54,312 nt of DNA from Fodinicola feengrottensis (GTDB taxonomy: Bacteria > Actinomycetota > Actinomycetes > Mycobacteriales > HKI-0501): the NCBI RefSeq assembly GCF_010993775.1, contig NZ_WOTO01000062.1:1-54312 (forward strand), given 5' to 3'. The first letter of the stretch is position 1; the number at the start of each line of letters is the position of its first letter. A model generated the notes under the pieces. The model was not told the origin of the DNA. It made no database searches and was given only the letters and a program-made list of their open reading frames with translations. Below are positions 1 to 9,510 of the stretch, in pieces. The translations under genes and the position numbers were made by a program.

Positions 1-75
1 AGTTCCGCCTGACCAGTGCGTCCCTGAACTCGGCGGCGGGATGAACTCGTCACCGACGGCAAGGACGTCAGCCAC
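1..75 (-). CDS. N-terminal start of a possible 2-hydroxyacid dehydrogenase (partial)
   Basis: A GTG at 75..73 overlaps the TGA of the upstream dehydrogenase gene (68..70), so the two genes look translationally coupled. The first residues read roughly MADVLAVGDEFIP, then AAEFRDALVRRN after a one-base frame jump near position 40. This resembles the start of SerA/D-isomer-specific 2-hydroxyacid dehydrogenases, but only about 25 codons are in the window. The product name is inference. The gene is cut by the left edge. Confidence 0.35.
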   Translation of the reverse strand, partial: MADVLAVGDEFIPPPSSGTHWSGGT

Positions 76-1065
76 GAGGCAGCACCTGCGTTTTGAGCCC
101 TTTCCCACCGCGGAAGGCGTCGAGGGCGGCCGGATACTGTTCCAGCGGCAGCCGGTCGGTGATGATGGTGTCCGCGTCGACGAACCCGGCCGCGAAAAGC
201 TCGGCCGCCCGCGGATAGCTGTGCAGCACCGCCATCGACCCGACGATGGTGATTTCCTGGTTGTAGATGCGGAAAGGCGAGAACTTGGCCACCGCGTCCT
301 CATTGGACACCCCGAACTGCAGGAAGGTGCCGCCCTTGCGGGTACGGCTGAAACCGTCCTCGATCGCCGCCACCACCCCGGTGCAGTCGATCACGATTTC
401 CCAGCCCAGCGGCCGATCCAGCTCGGCCGCGCTGGTGGCCACCGCGGTGGCGCCGAGCTTGGTCGCGGTGGCCAGTCGGCCGGCGTTGGTGTCCACGACG
501 GACACCGACGCGGCCCCGGTGCGTACGGCCATCTGCAAGTTCAGCAGCCCCATCGTGCCGGCGCCGTAGATCAGGATGTGCTGGCCGACCCGCGCGGACA
601 GGACGTCGAAGCCCCGCACGACACACGACAGCGGCTCGATCAGGGCGGCGTCTTCCAGTCGTACACCCTCGGGCAGTACGGACAGGTTTTTCACTGGTGC
701 GAGCGCGAACTCGGCCGCGCCGCCGGCCTTGGAGACGCCGATGGCGGCCCAGTTGTCGCACAGGTTTCCGCGGCCCAGCTTGCAGAAATGGCACTCGCCG
801 CAGAACAGCGATGGGTCCACCGCGACCTTGTCGCCGACCCGGACCTCGGTCACGTCCGACCCGATCTCAACCACCTCACCGGCGAACTCGTGACCGGGGA
901 TGATGATCGGCAGCGACGGTGCGAACTCCCCGTCCGCGATGTGCAGGTCGGTGCCGCAGATCCCGCAGGCCGCGACGCCGACGACGACGTCACGCGGCCC
1001 TGGGTCGGATCCGGCACAGTCTCGACCGAGACCTTGCCCGGCTCGTGGATGACCGCGGCTCTCAT
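68..1065 (-). CDS. Zinc-dependent medium-chain alcohol/sorbitol dehydrogenase (one frameshift)
   Basis: An NAD(P)-dependent zinc MDR dehydrogenase, probably oxidising a polyol or sugar alcohol in the cytoplasm. The start ATG at 1065 follows an AGGGAG ribosome binding site. The N-terminal part contains the catalytic zinc motif (CGICGTDLH, then GHE). The structural zinc lobe has CGECHFCKLGRGNLC. The nucleotide fold carries GAGTMGLL, followed by an acidic residue (VVDTN). The reading frame changes near position 1005, where one C is missing from a C run after the codons for DPT. Conceptual length is about 332 residues, normal for sorbitol/threonine dehydrogenase-like enzymes. It lies in an operon with the upstream PfkB kinase, which suggests sugar or polyol catabolism. 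The exact substrate cannot be told. Confidence 0.85.
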
Positions 1066-1113
1066 CTGATCACTCCCTCTGGCGCGTAAGACCTACTGCA
1101 CTACCCAATCAAA

Positions 1114-2040
1114 TCAGTCGACGCTGGTCGCGCCCGAGTGCGCCGTGACGGTGACCGCTTCCGGCGGCACCGGCCGGTCCGGCACCTGGGCGGTGCCGGC
1201 CACCAGGCACGCGGACGTCCCCCAGGCGACCGCACGGGCCAACCGCTCCGGCTCCGGACCCTCGACCGCCAGGAACCCGGCCAGCAGCGAGTCGCCGGCG
1301 CCGACGGTGTTGACGACCTCGATCGTCGGCGGCACGGCCTGCCACCAGCCGGCCGGGCTGACCAGCACGGCACCCTGCGCACCCATGCTGACCAGCACAA
1401 ATGCCGTCGGCGCAAGGGACCGGGCGGCGGCAACCGCGTCGACTGGCGAGCGTACGTCCCGACCGCTCACCTCGGCCAGCTCCTGCGCATTGGGCGCGAT
1501 CAGGTCCCGCGCCGGCGTCGATCGCGGCCCGCAGCGCGGGTCCGGAAGTGTCCACGGCAACCCTCGTCCCAGCCGCGTGACCAGCGGCGATGGCCGCCTC
1601 GACGAGCCCGTCCGCGGCGGCCGGCAGCGACCCGGAGACGACCAGCCAGCCGGCGCCCTCGCAAACCTCGCGGGCCGTACTCACCAACGACGCCCGCTCA
1701 CCGGCGGTCAGCTCGGCACCGGGCTCGTTGAGCTTGGTGGTTTCGCCGCCGGGCAGCACGACCGAGAGGTTCACCCGCACCGGCCGGGCGGTCGGGATCG
1801 CGTACGTGACGATGCCGTCGGCCTTCAACAGGTCCACCAGCTGCGTGCCCTCCGGGCCGCCGGCCGGCACGATCGCCACCGACTCGTACGAGCGGGCGAC
1901 CAGCACCGGGTGACGTTGACGCCCTTCCCGCTGGCCTCGACCCGCGCGGTGCTGGTCCGGTTGACCGCGCCCGGCACCAGCCGGTCGAGCGTCACCGTAC
2001 GGTCGATGCTGCTCGGCGTCGGCGTCAACGTGACGATCAC
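1114..2040 (-). CDS. fruK: PfkB-family hexose-phosphate kinase, 1-phosphofructokinase/tagatose-6-phosphate kinase type (two frameshifts)
   Basis: Phosphorylates a sugar monophosphate using ATP; by family, fructose-1-phosphate or tagatose-6-phosphate. The protein opens with MIVTLTPTPSSIDRTV and KGVNV, typical of the 1-phosphofructokinase subgroup. It closes with the PfkB signature NTVGAGDSLLAGFL, whose Asp is the catalytic base. The frame changes near 1910 (one base missing) and near 1515 (two bases lost or one gained in a GC repeat). The GTG start at 2040 shares GTGA with the stop of the acetyltransferase gene upstream, and GGAGGGG lies just before it. No PTS genes are visible here, so the symbol is a best guess within the family. 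Confidence 0.75.
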
Positions 2041-2482
2041 TTGCGATCCCCTCCGTCCAGGCGCATCGTCAGGAACGCGGCACTGCCGTCCTCCGGGAAA
2101 TAGCGGTCCACCTCCACGAAAGCACGGGACTGGGGGCGAACCGCACACCGTCCACATTGGTCACCAGCACCACCGTCTCGATGGCGCCCGCACCCAGCTC
2201 GTACGCCCGCGCCAGCTCCGACTCGTAAAACCGCTGCCCGTACCCGCGCCGGCGGTGCGCGGCCAGCACCCGGACGATCACGGTGGCCGTCCTGTCCGGG
2301 CCCGCTGGCGGCCGTACGGTCGCGCAGCCCACCAGCGTGTCGTCGACATACGCCACCGTCAGGTGGTTCTGGCCGATCCGCTCCCGAACCTCCTCGACCG
2401 ACAGCGCCGCGTTGGGAATGATCACGTTGTGGACCTCACGCCAGTCATGCAGCGTTCGCTCATCCACCGGCTCAATGCGCAT
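2037..2482 (-). CDS. GNAT-family N-acetyltransferase (one frameshift)
   Basis: An acetyl-CoA-dependent acetyltransferase of unknown substrate. It starts MRIEPVDERTLHDW. The acetyl-CoA loop is VRVLAAHRRRGYGQRF (R/Q-x-x-G-x-G type), at about residues 77-92. A one-base deletion near 2125 breaks the last strand. Read through, the end is FVEVDRYFPEDGSAAFLTMRLDGGDRK and a TGA that overlaps the GTG of the kinase gene by four bases. The overlap implies co-translation with the sugar kinase, but gives no clue to the substrate. Confidence 0.75.
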
Positions 2483-2531
2483 GGTCACACCCAATGACCT
2501 GCCAGCGCCGCCGTCAACCGGCTTTTGCTTA

Positions 2532-3430
2532 CTAGTGGCCCTCGAATGCCAGCACACGATCGAGCGCCGCTCGGCCCACGGGTCCCCAGTTCGGCTTGCC
2601 GCCAGGAAGGCCGCGATCTCCGTTTTGGCCCATGAGCATGAGAAAAAGGCTCTTCATCGCGGCCAACCCGCGAGCGCGCCGGATTGTCGCCTCGTCGGCA
2701 CGCGCGTACGCGTCGAAGAACCGTGAAGCCGCGCCCGCCGGAAGCAGCAACCACGCGGCCGCGAGGTCCCACGCCGGATCGCCGGCGAACAGGTCACCGA
2801 AATCGATCACGCCCGCGAGCGTCCCATCCGAGACGACGACGTTCGCGGGGTGGAGGTCGCCGTGCAGCCACAACCGCGGGCCCTCCCATTCGGGAGCCGC
2901 GGCGGCATCGTCCCAGACAGCCCGCGCCTTGCCGGCAATGTCGCCGAGGTCAACAGCTCGCATGAAATTCTCAAAGCCGCCCGTGCAGTTCTTGGGGTGA
3001 GCGCCGCGGTCCGTACTGTCCGGCGCTTCGGCGGGTGCCTCGACGTGGAGCGCCCTCAGGAAGCTCGCCAGAGTGTCGGCGGCGTGGTCGGCACGGCTGA
3101 TCGAGGCGCGGTCCAGGGGCTCGCCAGGAACCCACATCATCACCGTCCAGGGCCATGGAAACCGCACGGACGGTTCACCGATCCGCACCGGGATCGGGAC
3201 GGGCAGCGGTAGCCGCGGGGCCAGGACGGGCAGCCACTGGCGTTCCCTGAGGAGAAGATCCGGGGCATTGCCGGTGCGCGGCATCCGTACGACCAGGTCG
3301 TCGCCGAGGCGCCACTGCTGATTGCCCCCCAGCCGCCCACCACCTCGACGACAGGCAGGCCCGCAAGATCTGGATGCTGCTCTTTCAGCAGGGAGCGCAC
3401 CACATCCTCGTCGATCTGGACATTGTCCAC
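2532..3430 (-). CDS. Aminoglycoside phosphotransferase (APH)-family kinase (one frameshift)
   Basis: A small-molecule kinase with the APH/choline-kinase fold. The catalytic loop WLHGDLHPANVVV and the metal-binding VIDFGD lie in the C-terminal half, in the spacing typical of the APH family. The N-terminal 35 residues (MDNVQIDEDVVRSLL...VVEVVGGWG) are in a different frame, joined near 3325 to NQQWRLGDDLVVRMPR. The proposed start is GTG at 3430. Members of this family are often named aminoglycoside or macrolide kinases, but many act on other metabolites. No resistance role can be claimed from sequence alone. Confidence 0.75.
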
Positions 3431-3502
3431 GTACGACCTCGAAGTCAGGCGCGGGAAGATGTGGTGCTGGCCAGGGGTTTTGGCCCCTGACCTCGCAACT
3501 TG

Positions 3503-3575
<73 letters not shown>

Positions 3576-3701
3576 CCGACGCTGACGTTTCCGTCTCGCG
3601 CGATTGAAAGACTACACCAGGCAGTGGGTCGCCCCGACAGGGTGGTCCGGGGCAGGATGGAGGTGCACGGTAGGTAGCCCGGTTGCTAGGAGGGATGACC
3701 C

Positions 3702-3995
3702 ATGAGCACCATGACCAAGGTCGCGTTCGTCGCCGGACTCGCCGTCGGGTATGTGCTGGGGACCCGAGCCGGCCGGGAGCGGTACGACCAGATTCGCCGG
3801 CTGGCTCGGGCGGTCAGGGAGAATCCGACGGTCCAGGAGACCGCCGGCATCGTCCAGGCGCAGGCCACCAATGCGGTCGTCGGCGCTCGCGACATCGTCG
3901 CTGACCGGCTCGCACAGACTCCGGTCGGCGAGCGCTTCGCCGCTGTCTTCAGCAACGCCCCGAGCGGGCACGTGAACGGCGCCGGCCCGGCGTAA
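3702..3995 (+). CDS. Small membrane-anchored YtxH-like protein
   Basis: A 97-residue protein with an N-terminal hydrophobic stretch (about residues 5-20, VAFVAGLAVGYVLGTRAG) followed by an RERYDQI motif and a charged amphipathic helix. This layout is common in small actinobacterial membrane proteins, sometimes misnamed protoporphyrinogen oxidase. GGAGGG lies eight bases before the ATG. It is convergent with the next gene, with stops three bases apart. The function is unknown; a structural or stress role at the membrane is only a guess. Confidence 0.7.
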   Translation: MSTMTKVAFVAGLAVGYVLGTRAGRERYDQIRRLARAVRENPTVQETAGIVQAQATNAVVGARDIVADRLAQTPVGERFAAVFSNAPSGHVNGAGPA

Positions 3996-3998
3996 GCG

Positions 3999-4523
3999 TC
4001 AGGGTTGGGGTGGAGCGGCCGATCGAGCGGCAGCGTCGATCAGATCCGCGACCTGCGCTCGTACGGCCGGGTCCTTATAATCCGTGCCCGCGTCGTAGCG
4101 GGCCGCCCAGGCCAGGCCGTCGACCATGGGCACCCGGCGGCCGACCACCCAGACACCGCCGGTTGCCAGCTGGTGGTGGGCTGAGTACGCGACGCTGCGG
4201 GTGACTCGGGTGCGCACTTCCGGCGGCAGGTCGCCGGGGTCGGTCAGCCGGATGTGCAGCGGCGGGCCGTCCGCGACCACCCCCGGGTCGATCTCGTCGG
4301 ACGGGATAACGGTCAGCACGCCCTCGGCCCAACCGGCCTTGTGGATCTCGTGCCAGCCGAGCCGGCGGCGCGGCTCGGCCGGTGGCCACAGACCCTGCGT
4401 GGTGGCCACGACCAGCGTGCCTTCCTCCGTACGCCCCCAGGCGACCACCCGCTCATGCGGGTCGACCAGGGTCTGCGCCTGCGCGGGGATGCGGCGGGCC
4501 CGCAACCGGTCGAAGATGCCCAT
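3999..4523 (-). CDS. Conserved actinobacterial hypothetical protein downstream of dnaG
   Basis: A 174-residue soluble protein with no motif I can assign. It starts MGIFDRLRARR and contains a beta-rich middle (WGRTEEGTLVVATTQGLW, VLTVIPSDEID) that looks like a PH- or lipocalin-like strand pattern. It begins six bases after the dnaG stop on the same strand, so it is probably co-transcribed with the primase gene. I recall similar proteins next to dnaG in other actinobacteria, but cannot give a role. Confidence 0.7.
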   Translation of the reverse strand: MGIFDRLRARRIPAQAQTLVDPHERVVAWGRTEEGTLVVATTQGLWPPAEPRRRLGWHEIHKAGWAEGVLTVIPSDEIDPGVVADGPPLHIRLTDPGDLPPEVRTRVTRSVAYSAHHQLATGGVWVVGRRVPMVDGLAWAARYDAGTDYKDPAVRAQVADLIDAAARSAAPPQP

Positions 4524-4529
4524 CTTGTT

Positions 4530-6422
4530 CTACAAACCGCCTATCGCCTGCTCACGCAGGCCGCGCCGATGCTGTTCCAGCGCGAACAGCTCGCCAGCCA
4601 ACCGGGCCGACTCGTCCGGGTTCTCCACCGGGTTCAGCCGCTGCAGCCGCGACTTCAGCGGCATGATCTGCCGCACAACGGCGAGTTCCTGCAGACGGGC
4701 GAGCACGATGCCCGCGTATCTCGGGTCGGGCTCGGTCGAGCTGTGGGCCGGCTCCACCGCCAGCTCGGCGACCACGCTCTGGGTGACCAGGTCGTCGCAC
4801 GCCTCCTGGATGCGCTGCACCCACTCCGGCCCGGCGGTGCCTGTGACCACGCCACCGACGGCCTCCAGCGCCTCGCGGATGCAGATATAGACGGGATGCG
4901 TGTACGCGGCTGCCTCGATCGCGTCGAACATCGGGCCGGCCAGCACGGGGGTCTGCACCGCGAGCTTGAGTGCCTCGCGTTCGACGCCAAGTGCCTGGTC
5001 ATCGGCCTGCGGGCGCTGCTGCCGGGGCACCTCGGGCGCGGCCTCCACGGCCGCGGGGCCGGGCCGGCGCTGGCCCTTGGGGGCGGTGTTGGCGGCCTCG
5101 GCGACGGCCCGGTTGACCGGCTCGATCTCCATGCCGAGCCGGCCGGCCAGCCATCGCGCGTATTCCGGTCGCTGGGCGCGGTCCTTCAGCCGGGCGACGT
5201 GCGGCGCGCAGGCCCGCATCGCGGCGACTCTGCCCTCGACGGTGTCCAGGTCATATCTGTCCATGGTGGACTGCAGGACGAACCGGACCAGCGGGGCGCG
5301 ACGCTCGATCAGGTCCCGTACGGCCAGGTCGCCGTTCGCCAGCCGGAGCTCGCATGGGTCCATCCCGTCCGGGCTGATCGCGATGAACGTCTGCGCGACG
5401 AACCGCTGGTCGTCCTCGAAGGCGCGGCGGGCCGCCTTCATGCCGGCCTCGTCGCCGTCGAAGGTGAAGACCACCTCGCCGCGGAACTCGTCCTGATCCA
5501 TCAACAGCCGGCGCAGCACCGAAATGTGCTCGTTGCCAAAGGCCGTGCCGCAGGTCGCCACCGCGGTCGGCACGCCTGCCACGTGACAGGCCATCACGTC
5601 GGTGTAGCCCTCGACCACCACCGCGCGGTGCCGCTTGGCGATCTCCCGCTTGGCCCGGTCCAACCCGTACAGCAGCGCCCCCTTCTTGTAGATCGGGGTC
5701 TCCGGGGTGTTCAGGTATTTCGGGCCGTCGTCGTCTTCCAGCAGCCGGCGCGCGCCGAAGCCGACCACGTCACCGGACACCTCCCGGATCGGCCACAGCA
5801 GCCGGCCGCGGAACCGGTCGATCAGGGTGCCGCGCCGGGACTGTTTCGCGAGGCCGGCGGTGACCAGCTCGTCCTCGGTGAACTTGCGGCCGCGCAGGTG
5901 CTTGGTCAGCGCGTCCCACTCGCTCGGCGCGAACCCGCAGCCGAAGTCCGCGGCGACGGTCTGGTCGAAGCCGCGCTCGGCCAGGAACTGCCGGGCCGGA
6001 CGGGCGCCGGCGGTGCCCAACTGCTCGTTGTAGAACTCCAGCGCGGCCACGTTCACCTCGACCAGCCGCTGCCGCTGGCCGGACCGCTTGGGTTGCACCG
6101 GGCCGCCGCCGGCGGTCTGCTCGTACGTCACCGCGACGCCGGCGCGGGACGCGAGCCACTCCACCGCCTCGGAGAAGCCGAGCATCTCCGACTCCATCAC
6201 GAAGGTGAAGACGTCCCCGCCGACACCACAGCCGAAGCAGTGGTAGAAGCCGCGCGCTGGACTGACCGTGAAAGAAGGTGATTTCTCGTCGTGGAAAGGG
6301 CAAAGTCCCTTGAGGCTGCCGCCGCCGGCCGATCGCAGGGTCACTCGACCGGACACCACGTCGGCGATGGGCGACCGCTCGCGTACGAGCGCGACGTCGG
6401 TGTCCCGGATGCGGCCTGCCAC
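4530..6422 (-). CDS. dnaG: DNA primase DnaG
   Basis: Makes RNA primers for DNA replication with the replicative helicase. The 630-residue protein is complete. The CHC2 zinc domain has C41, H44, C62 and C65 (CPFHDEKSPSF ... FHCFGCG-type, here YHCFGCG). The Toprim core has EGYTDVM with E271 and the metal-binding DGDEAG at 322-327. A helicase-binding C-terminal region follows. The start is GTG at 6422. No indel is seen over nearly 1.9 kb, in contrast to many neighbours. Its downstream partner starts six bases after the stop. Confidence 0.97.
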   Translation of the reverse strand: MAGRIRDTDVALVRERSPIADVVSGRVTLRSAGGGSLKGLCPFHDEKSPSFTVSPARGFYHCFGCGVGGDVFTFVMESEMLGFSEAVEWLASRAGVAVTYEQTAGGGPVQPKRSGQRQRLVEVNVAALEFYNEQLGTAGARPARQFLAERGFDQTVAADFGCGFAPSEWDALTKHLRGRKFTEDELVTAGLAKQSRRGTLIDRFRGRLLWPIREVSGDVVGFGARRLLEDDDGPKYLNTPETPIYKKGALLYGLDRAKREIAKRHRAVVVEGYTDVMACHVAGVPTAVATCGTAFGNEHISVLRRLLMDQDEFRGEVVFTFDGDEAGMKAARRAFEDDQRFVAQTFIAISPDGMDPCELRLANGDLAVRDLIERRAPLVRFVLQSTMDRYDLDTVEGRVAAMRACAPHVARLKDRAQRPEYARWLAGRLGMEIEPVNRAVAEAANTAPKGQRRPGPAAVEAAPEVPRQQRPQADDQALGVEREALKLAVQTPVLAGPMFDAIEAAAYTHPVYICIREALEAVGGVVTGTAGPEWVQRIQEACDDLVTQSVVAELAVEPAHSSTEPDPRYAGIVLARLQELAVVRQIMPLKSRLQRLNPVENPDESARLAGELFALEQHRRGLREQAIGGL

Positions 6423-6432
6423 GGCCGAGAGT

Positions 6433-6906
6433 CTAGTCCGGCGCCGACCGACGGACAGTCGCCGGAGTCAGGGTGGCGACCAGTCGGGCCAAAGCCGGCA
6501 CGGCGGCGGTGATCGCGTCCCGGTCCGCGGTCGAGAGAGTGCCGAGCGCACTGCCGATCCGGCGCTCGTGTGCCTGCTGCCAGTCGGTCAGCTTCTGCCG
6601 GCCGGCGGCGGTCAGCGTCAACCGGCCGGCCCGGCGATCGGCCGGGTCCGCCTGCCGGTCCACCAGGCCGGCCTCGATCAGCTGGCTGGCGAGACCACTC
6701 ACCGTGTTCGCGGCCAACCGGAGCTGCGCGGCCAGGTCGCCGATCCGCTCGGACGGCACGTCACCGAGCGCCTGCAGCAGCTCGACCTGCGCGATCGGCA
6801 GTGACTCGGCCGGGTAGTCGGTCCGGATGCTGGCCCGCAGCGCCCGCCGCAGCCGGGCGACCACGTCCGTCAGCGCCGCGACCTCGTCACCGCTGTCCCC
6901 GCTCAT
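6433..6906 (-). CDS. MarR-family transcriptional regulator
   Basis: A 157-residue winged-helix dimeric regulator. The HTH region (LPIAQVELLQALGD ... IGDLAAQLRLAANTVSGLASQL) and the wing (RQADPADRRAGRLTLT) are typical of MarR proteins. The gene is divergent from an MFS transporter, and a near-perfect 10-bp inverted repeat covers the transporter's -10 box between them. The simplest reading is repression of the transporter, relieved by a small molecule. It ends 10 bases before the dnaG start on the same strand. Confidence 0.88.
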   Translation of the reverse strand: MSGDSGDEVAALTDVVARLRRALRASIRTDYPAESLPIAQVELLQALGDVPSERIGDLAAQLRLAANTVSGLASQLIEAGLVDRQADPADRRAGRLTLTAAGRQKLTDWQQAHERRIGSALGTLSTADRDAITAAVPALARLVATLTPATVRRSAPD

Positions 6907-6967
6907 CGGCAGAGCTTATCCAGCCGGCCCTCGCGGTGTGGTGGACGGCACAATGCCTCGGATCCCG

Positions 6968-6990
6968 ATTATCTCGGTCTCCGATATAAT
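6968..6990 (+). promoter_or_regulatory. Probable MarR operator overlapping the MFS promoter
   Basis: An inverted repeat has arms ATTATCTCGG (6968-6977) and CCGATATAAT (6981-6990), matching in 9 of 10 pairs around a 3-bp spacer. The right arm contains TATAAT at 6985-6990. The transcription start would then fall at or next to the GTG at 6998, so the transporter mRNA may be leaderless. MarR binding here would block RNA polymerase directly. Confidence 0.7.
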
Positions 6991-6997
6991 TGGGTAC

Positions 6998-8182
6998 GTG
7001 CTGAGTCGACTCTTGGTGGAACCGGCACGACCGGCGATCGTCCGCGATCGTTCGTACGCGCCGTGGCTCGCCGTCGCGGCGGTCACCATCGGCGCCTTCA
7101 TGGGGCAGCTCGACGCCAGCATCGCGACGGTCGCACTCCCCCGCATCCAAGCCGACCTCGGCGTCTCAGTCGGCGCGGTCGAGTGGGTGTCACTCGCGTA
7201 TCTGCTGACGCTGATCGCCACCATCATCGCCGTCGGGCGGCTCGCCGACCGATATGGACGCAAGCTCTTCTACGTGTACGGGTTCGGGCTCTTCGCGCTG
7301 GCCTCGCTCGGCGCCGGCCTCTCCGGCTCGCTGGAGATGCTGGTGCTTTTCCGTGTCGTACAGGGAATTGGCGCGGCCATGCTGCAGGCCAACAGCGTCG
7401 CCCTGATCGCCACCAGCCTGCCCCGCCATCAGCTCGGCCGCGGCATCGGCATTCAGGGCGCCGCCCAGGCCGTCGGGTTGACGCTGGGTCCGGCAGTCGG
7501 CGCGCTGGTGGTCGCGCACTGGGGCTGGCAGGCGATTTTCCTGCTGAACGTGCCGGTCGGCGCTCTCGGCATCGCGCTGGGACTGGTATTCCTGCCCCGC
7601 AGCCGCGGTCTCTGCCGCAGCGCGATTCGCTGGCTCGACTTTTTGCCCGCACTGCCAGGATTACTGGCCGGACTTGGTTCCTATCTGGTGCTCTTTGGCG
7701 TACTTTTCGTCATCCCGTTCAGCTACCACGGCGCCAACACGGGACTGGTCTTGACCGCCCTGCCGGCTCTGATCGCGATCACCGCACCCGTCGCCGGCTC
7801 CCTGGTCGTACGCGTCGGCGGCCGTGCCCTGACCACTGCCGGCATGCTTCTGTCCGCGCTGGGGCTGGTCTTCTTATCGCTGGCATCCGGCGCGTGGTTG
7901 ACCGCCGCGGCTCTGGGGGTCGTCGGCATCGGCATCGGCGCGTTCACCCCCGCCAACAACGCCGGCATCATGGCCCTCGCGCCGCCGGGCCAACCCGGCA
8001 TGACCAGCGGCGTCCTCAACCTGACCCGAGGTCTCGGCACCTCCGCCGGCGTGGCCCTCACCGGCGCCGTCTACACAGCCACCTCCGGCAGCGTCCCAGT
8101 CACCGTCCTTACTCTCGCCGCGGTCGCGGTCGTGGCCGCGGTTCTCCAGGGGGTGCGGCGCGAAACTGTCGTACCCGGGTGA
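6998..8182 (+). CDS. MFS efflux transporter (EmrB/QacA-like, short form)
   Basis: A multispanning inner-membrane exporter, probably drug/proton antiport. The first half has the DHA-type features GQLDASIATVALP and the motif-A loop GRLADRYGRK between helices 2 and 3, then RVVQGIGAAML. Around residue 195 the sequence goes from LPRSRG to a short linker and then SYLVLFGVLFVIPF. It therefore appears to lack one pair of helices compared with 14-helix EmrB proteins (about 394 residues instead of about 480). I chose GTG 6998 because the promoter TATAAT ends at 6990; an upstream ATG at 6953 would lie inside the operator. The last ten codons belong to a 125-bp repeat. Confidence 0.85.
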   Translation: MLSRLLVEPARPAIVRDRSYAPWLAVAAVTIGAFMGQLDASIATVALPRIQADLGVSVGAVEWVSLAYLLTLIATIIAVGRLADRYGRKLFYVYGFGLFALASLGAGLSGSLEMLVLFRVVQGIGAAMLQANSVALIATSLPRHQLGRGIGIQGAAQAVGLTLGPAVGALVVAHWGWQAIFLLNVPVGALGIALGLVFLPRSRGLCRSAIRWLDFLPALPGLLAGLGSYLVLFGVLFVIPFSYHGANTGLVLTALPALIAITAPVAGSLVVRVGGRALTTAGMLLSALGLVFLSLASGAWLTAAALGVVGIGIGAFTPANNAGIMALAPPGQPGMTSGVLNLTRGLGTSAGVALTGAVYTATSGSVPVTVLTLAAVAVVAAVLQGVRRETVVPG

Positions 8183-8275
8183 CATTTTGAGCCCCCGCCC
8201 TTTCAGAAGGGTGGGGGGCGGGGGGCGGGTTTTCATTACGTAAGTAGACGCGCGCGCGAGATAAGCGCGCGTTCA
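8151..8275. repeat. Left copy of a 125-bp inverted repeat
   Basis: This segment and 27222-27345 are reverse complements with about 118 of 124 positions identical. It contains the last codons and stop of the MFS gene, a G-rich hairpin, an ACGTAA core, an alternating CG stem (CGCGCGC with loop TTATCTC) and the stop codon of dgt. Placed between convergent genes it could act as a bidirectional terminator. Its second copy 19 kb away shows it is a repeated element. Confidence 0.9.
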
Positions 8276-9499
8276 GCGGGCGCCGAGCCGGTTGGCCCAG
8301 CGTTGGATGGAGGCGTCGGTGAGGCTGGCGACCTGGTCGATGATGACGCGCAGCCGGGCCGCGTCGTTCGGGGCCTGCGTCCACAACGGACGAAAGACCG
8401 GGTCGAGGGCGTCCGGGGCTCGTACGGTCAGGGCCGTCACGACACCGGTGACGAGTTCGCGCTGCCGGGCGTACGCCCACTGGGCATCTCGCCGCTGCAT
8501 CACCCAGCGCCAGGCGATCGCCTTCAACAGCGCACATTCGGCCCGGGCCCGGCGCGGCACGATCAGGTCGGCGGCATAGCGGCGGAGCGGGCCGGGGCCG
8601 TGGGCGGCCTGGGTCGCCTCCAGCGCCGCCTCGCTGAACCGGCCGGTCAGCGCGCTGGTCAGCGCTTTCAGCGCGACCTGCGACCGGTGCCCACCGTCGT
8701 AACGGGCCACCGCGGTGATCACCGAATGGCCCCGGATGTCGTCCAACACCTGCGAAAGCTCGCCGGCTGACTCGTCGGAATACATCCGGGCGGCCAGCTT
8801 GCACAACTCCGCCCGCTCGTCCCGATCATCCAATGTGGACAGTTTGATATGGCCGGCGTGCACGCCGTCTTCCACGTCGTGGACGGAATACGCCACGTCG
8901 TCCGCCCAGTCCATCACCTGGGCTTCCAGGCAACGGGCCCGATCCGGTACGCCTTCGCGCAACCACTGGAAACCCGCGCTGTCGTCGGCGTAATAACCGA
9001 ATTTCCGCTGCCCGTCGGTCCGCGGCCACGGATATTTGCAGGTCGCGTCGAGGCTCGCCCGGGTCAGGTTGAGGCCGACGCTGCGACCGTCCGGCTCGAC
9101 GACCTTCGCCTCCAGCCGGGTCAGGACGCGCAAAGTCTGCGCATTGCCCTCGAAACCACCGCACCCGCCGGCGACCGCGGCCAGCGCGTCCTCGCCGTTG
9201 TGCCCGAACGGCGGGTGGCCGAGGTCGTGCGCGAGCCCGGCGGTGTCGACGATGTCCGGGTCACAGCCGAGCGCGGCGCCCAGCTCGCGGGCGATCTGGG
9301 CGACCTCCAACGAATGCGTCAGCCGGGTCCGCGGGAAGTCGTCGACGCCGGCCGTGACGACCTGCGTTTTGGCCGCCAGCCGGCGAAAACCGGCGCTGTG
9401 CAGGACCCGCGCGCGGTCGCGCTGATACGCCGTACGGTCGCTGGTCGGCGACTCCACCACCCACCGCTGCTCCGCGTGGGTCGTCATATCCGGGCACAT
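8273..9499 (-). CDS. dgt: dGTP triphosphohydrolase-like HD protein
   Basis: Hydrolyses deoxynucleoside triphosphates (classically dGTP) to the nucleoside plus tripolyphosphate. The HD-domain residues are visible: RTRLTHSLEVAQIAREL supplies the first His, HDLGHPPFGHNGE the HD pair, and MDWADDVAYSVHD the final Asp region. The N-terminal RDRARVLHSAGFRRLAAKTQV is also diagnostic. Length is about 408 residues from ATG 9499; an in-frame ATG at 9487 is an alternative. It begins 11 bases after the ppdK stop. Its own stop codon lies at the edge of the 125-bp repeat. Confidence 0.92.
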   Translation of the reverse strand: MCPDMTTHAEQRWVVESPTSDRTAYQRDRARVLHSAGFRRLAAKTQVVTAGVDDFPRTRLTHSLEVAQIARELGAALGCDPDIVDTAGLAHDLGHPPFGHNGEDALAAVAGGCGGFEGNAQTLRVLTRLEAKVVEPDGRSVGLNLTRASLDATCKYPWPRTDGQRKFGYYADDSAGFQWLREGVPDRARCLEAQVMDWADDVAYSVHDVEDGVHAGHIKLSTLDDRDERAELCKLAARMYSDESAGELSQVLDDIRGHSVITAVARYDGGHRSQVALKALTSALTGRFSEAALEATQAAHGPGPLRRYAADLIVPRRARAECALLKAIAWRWVMQRRDAQWAYARQRELVTGVVTALTVRAPDALDPVFRPLWTQAPNDAARLRVIIDQVASLTDASIQRWANRLGAR

Positions 9500-9510
9500 C
9501 GCCAAGCCTG

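Noticed and set aside
2532..3430. Naming the APH-family gene as an antibiotic-resistance gene
   Set aside because: The motifs only show the kinase fold. Many chromosomal members phosphorylate other metabolites.
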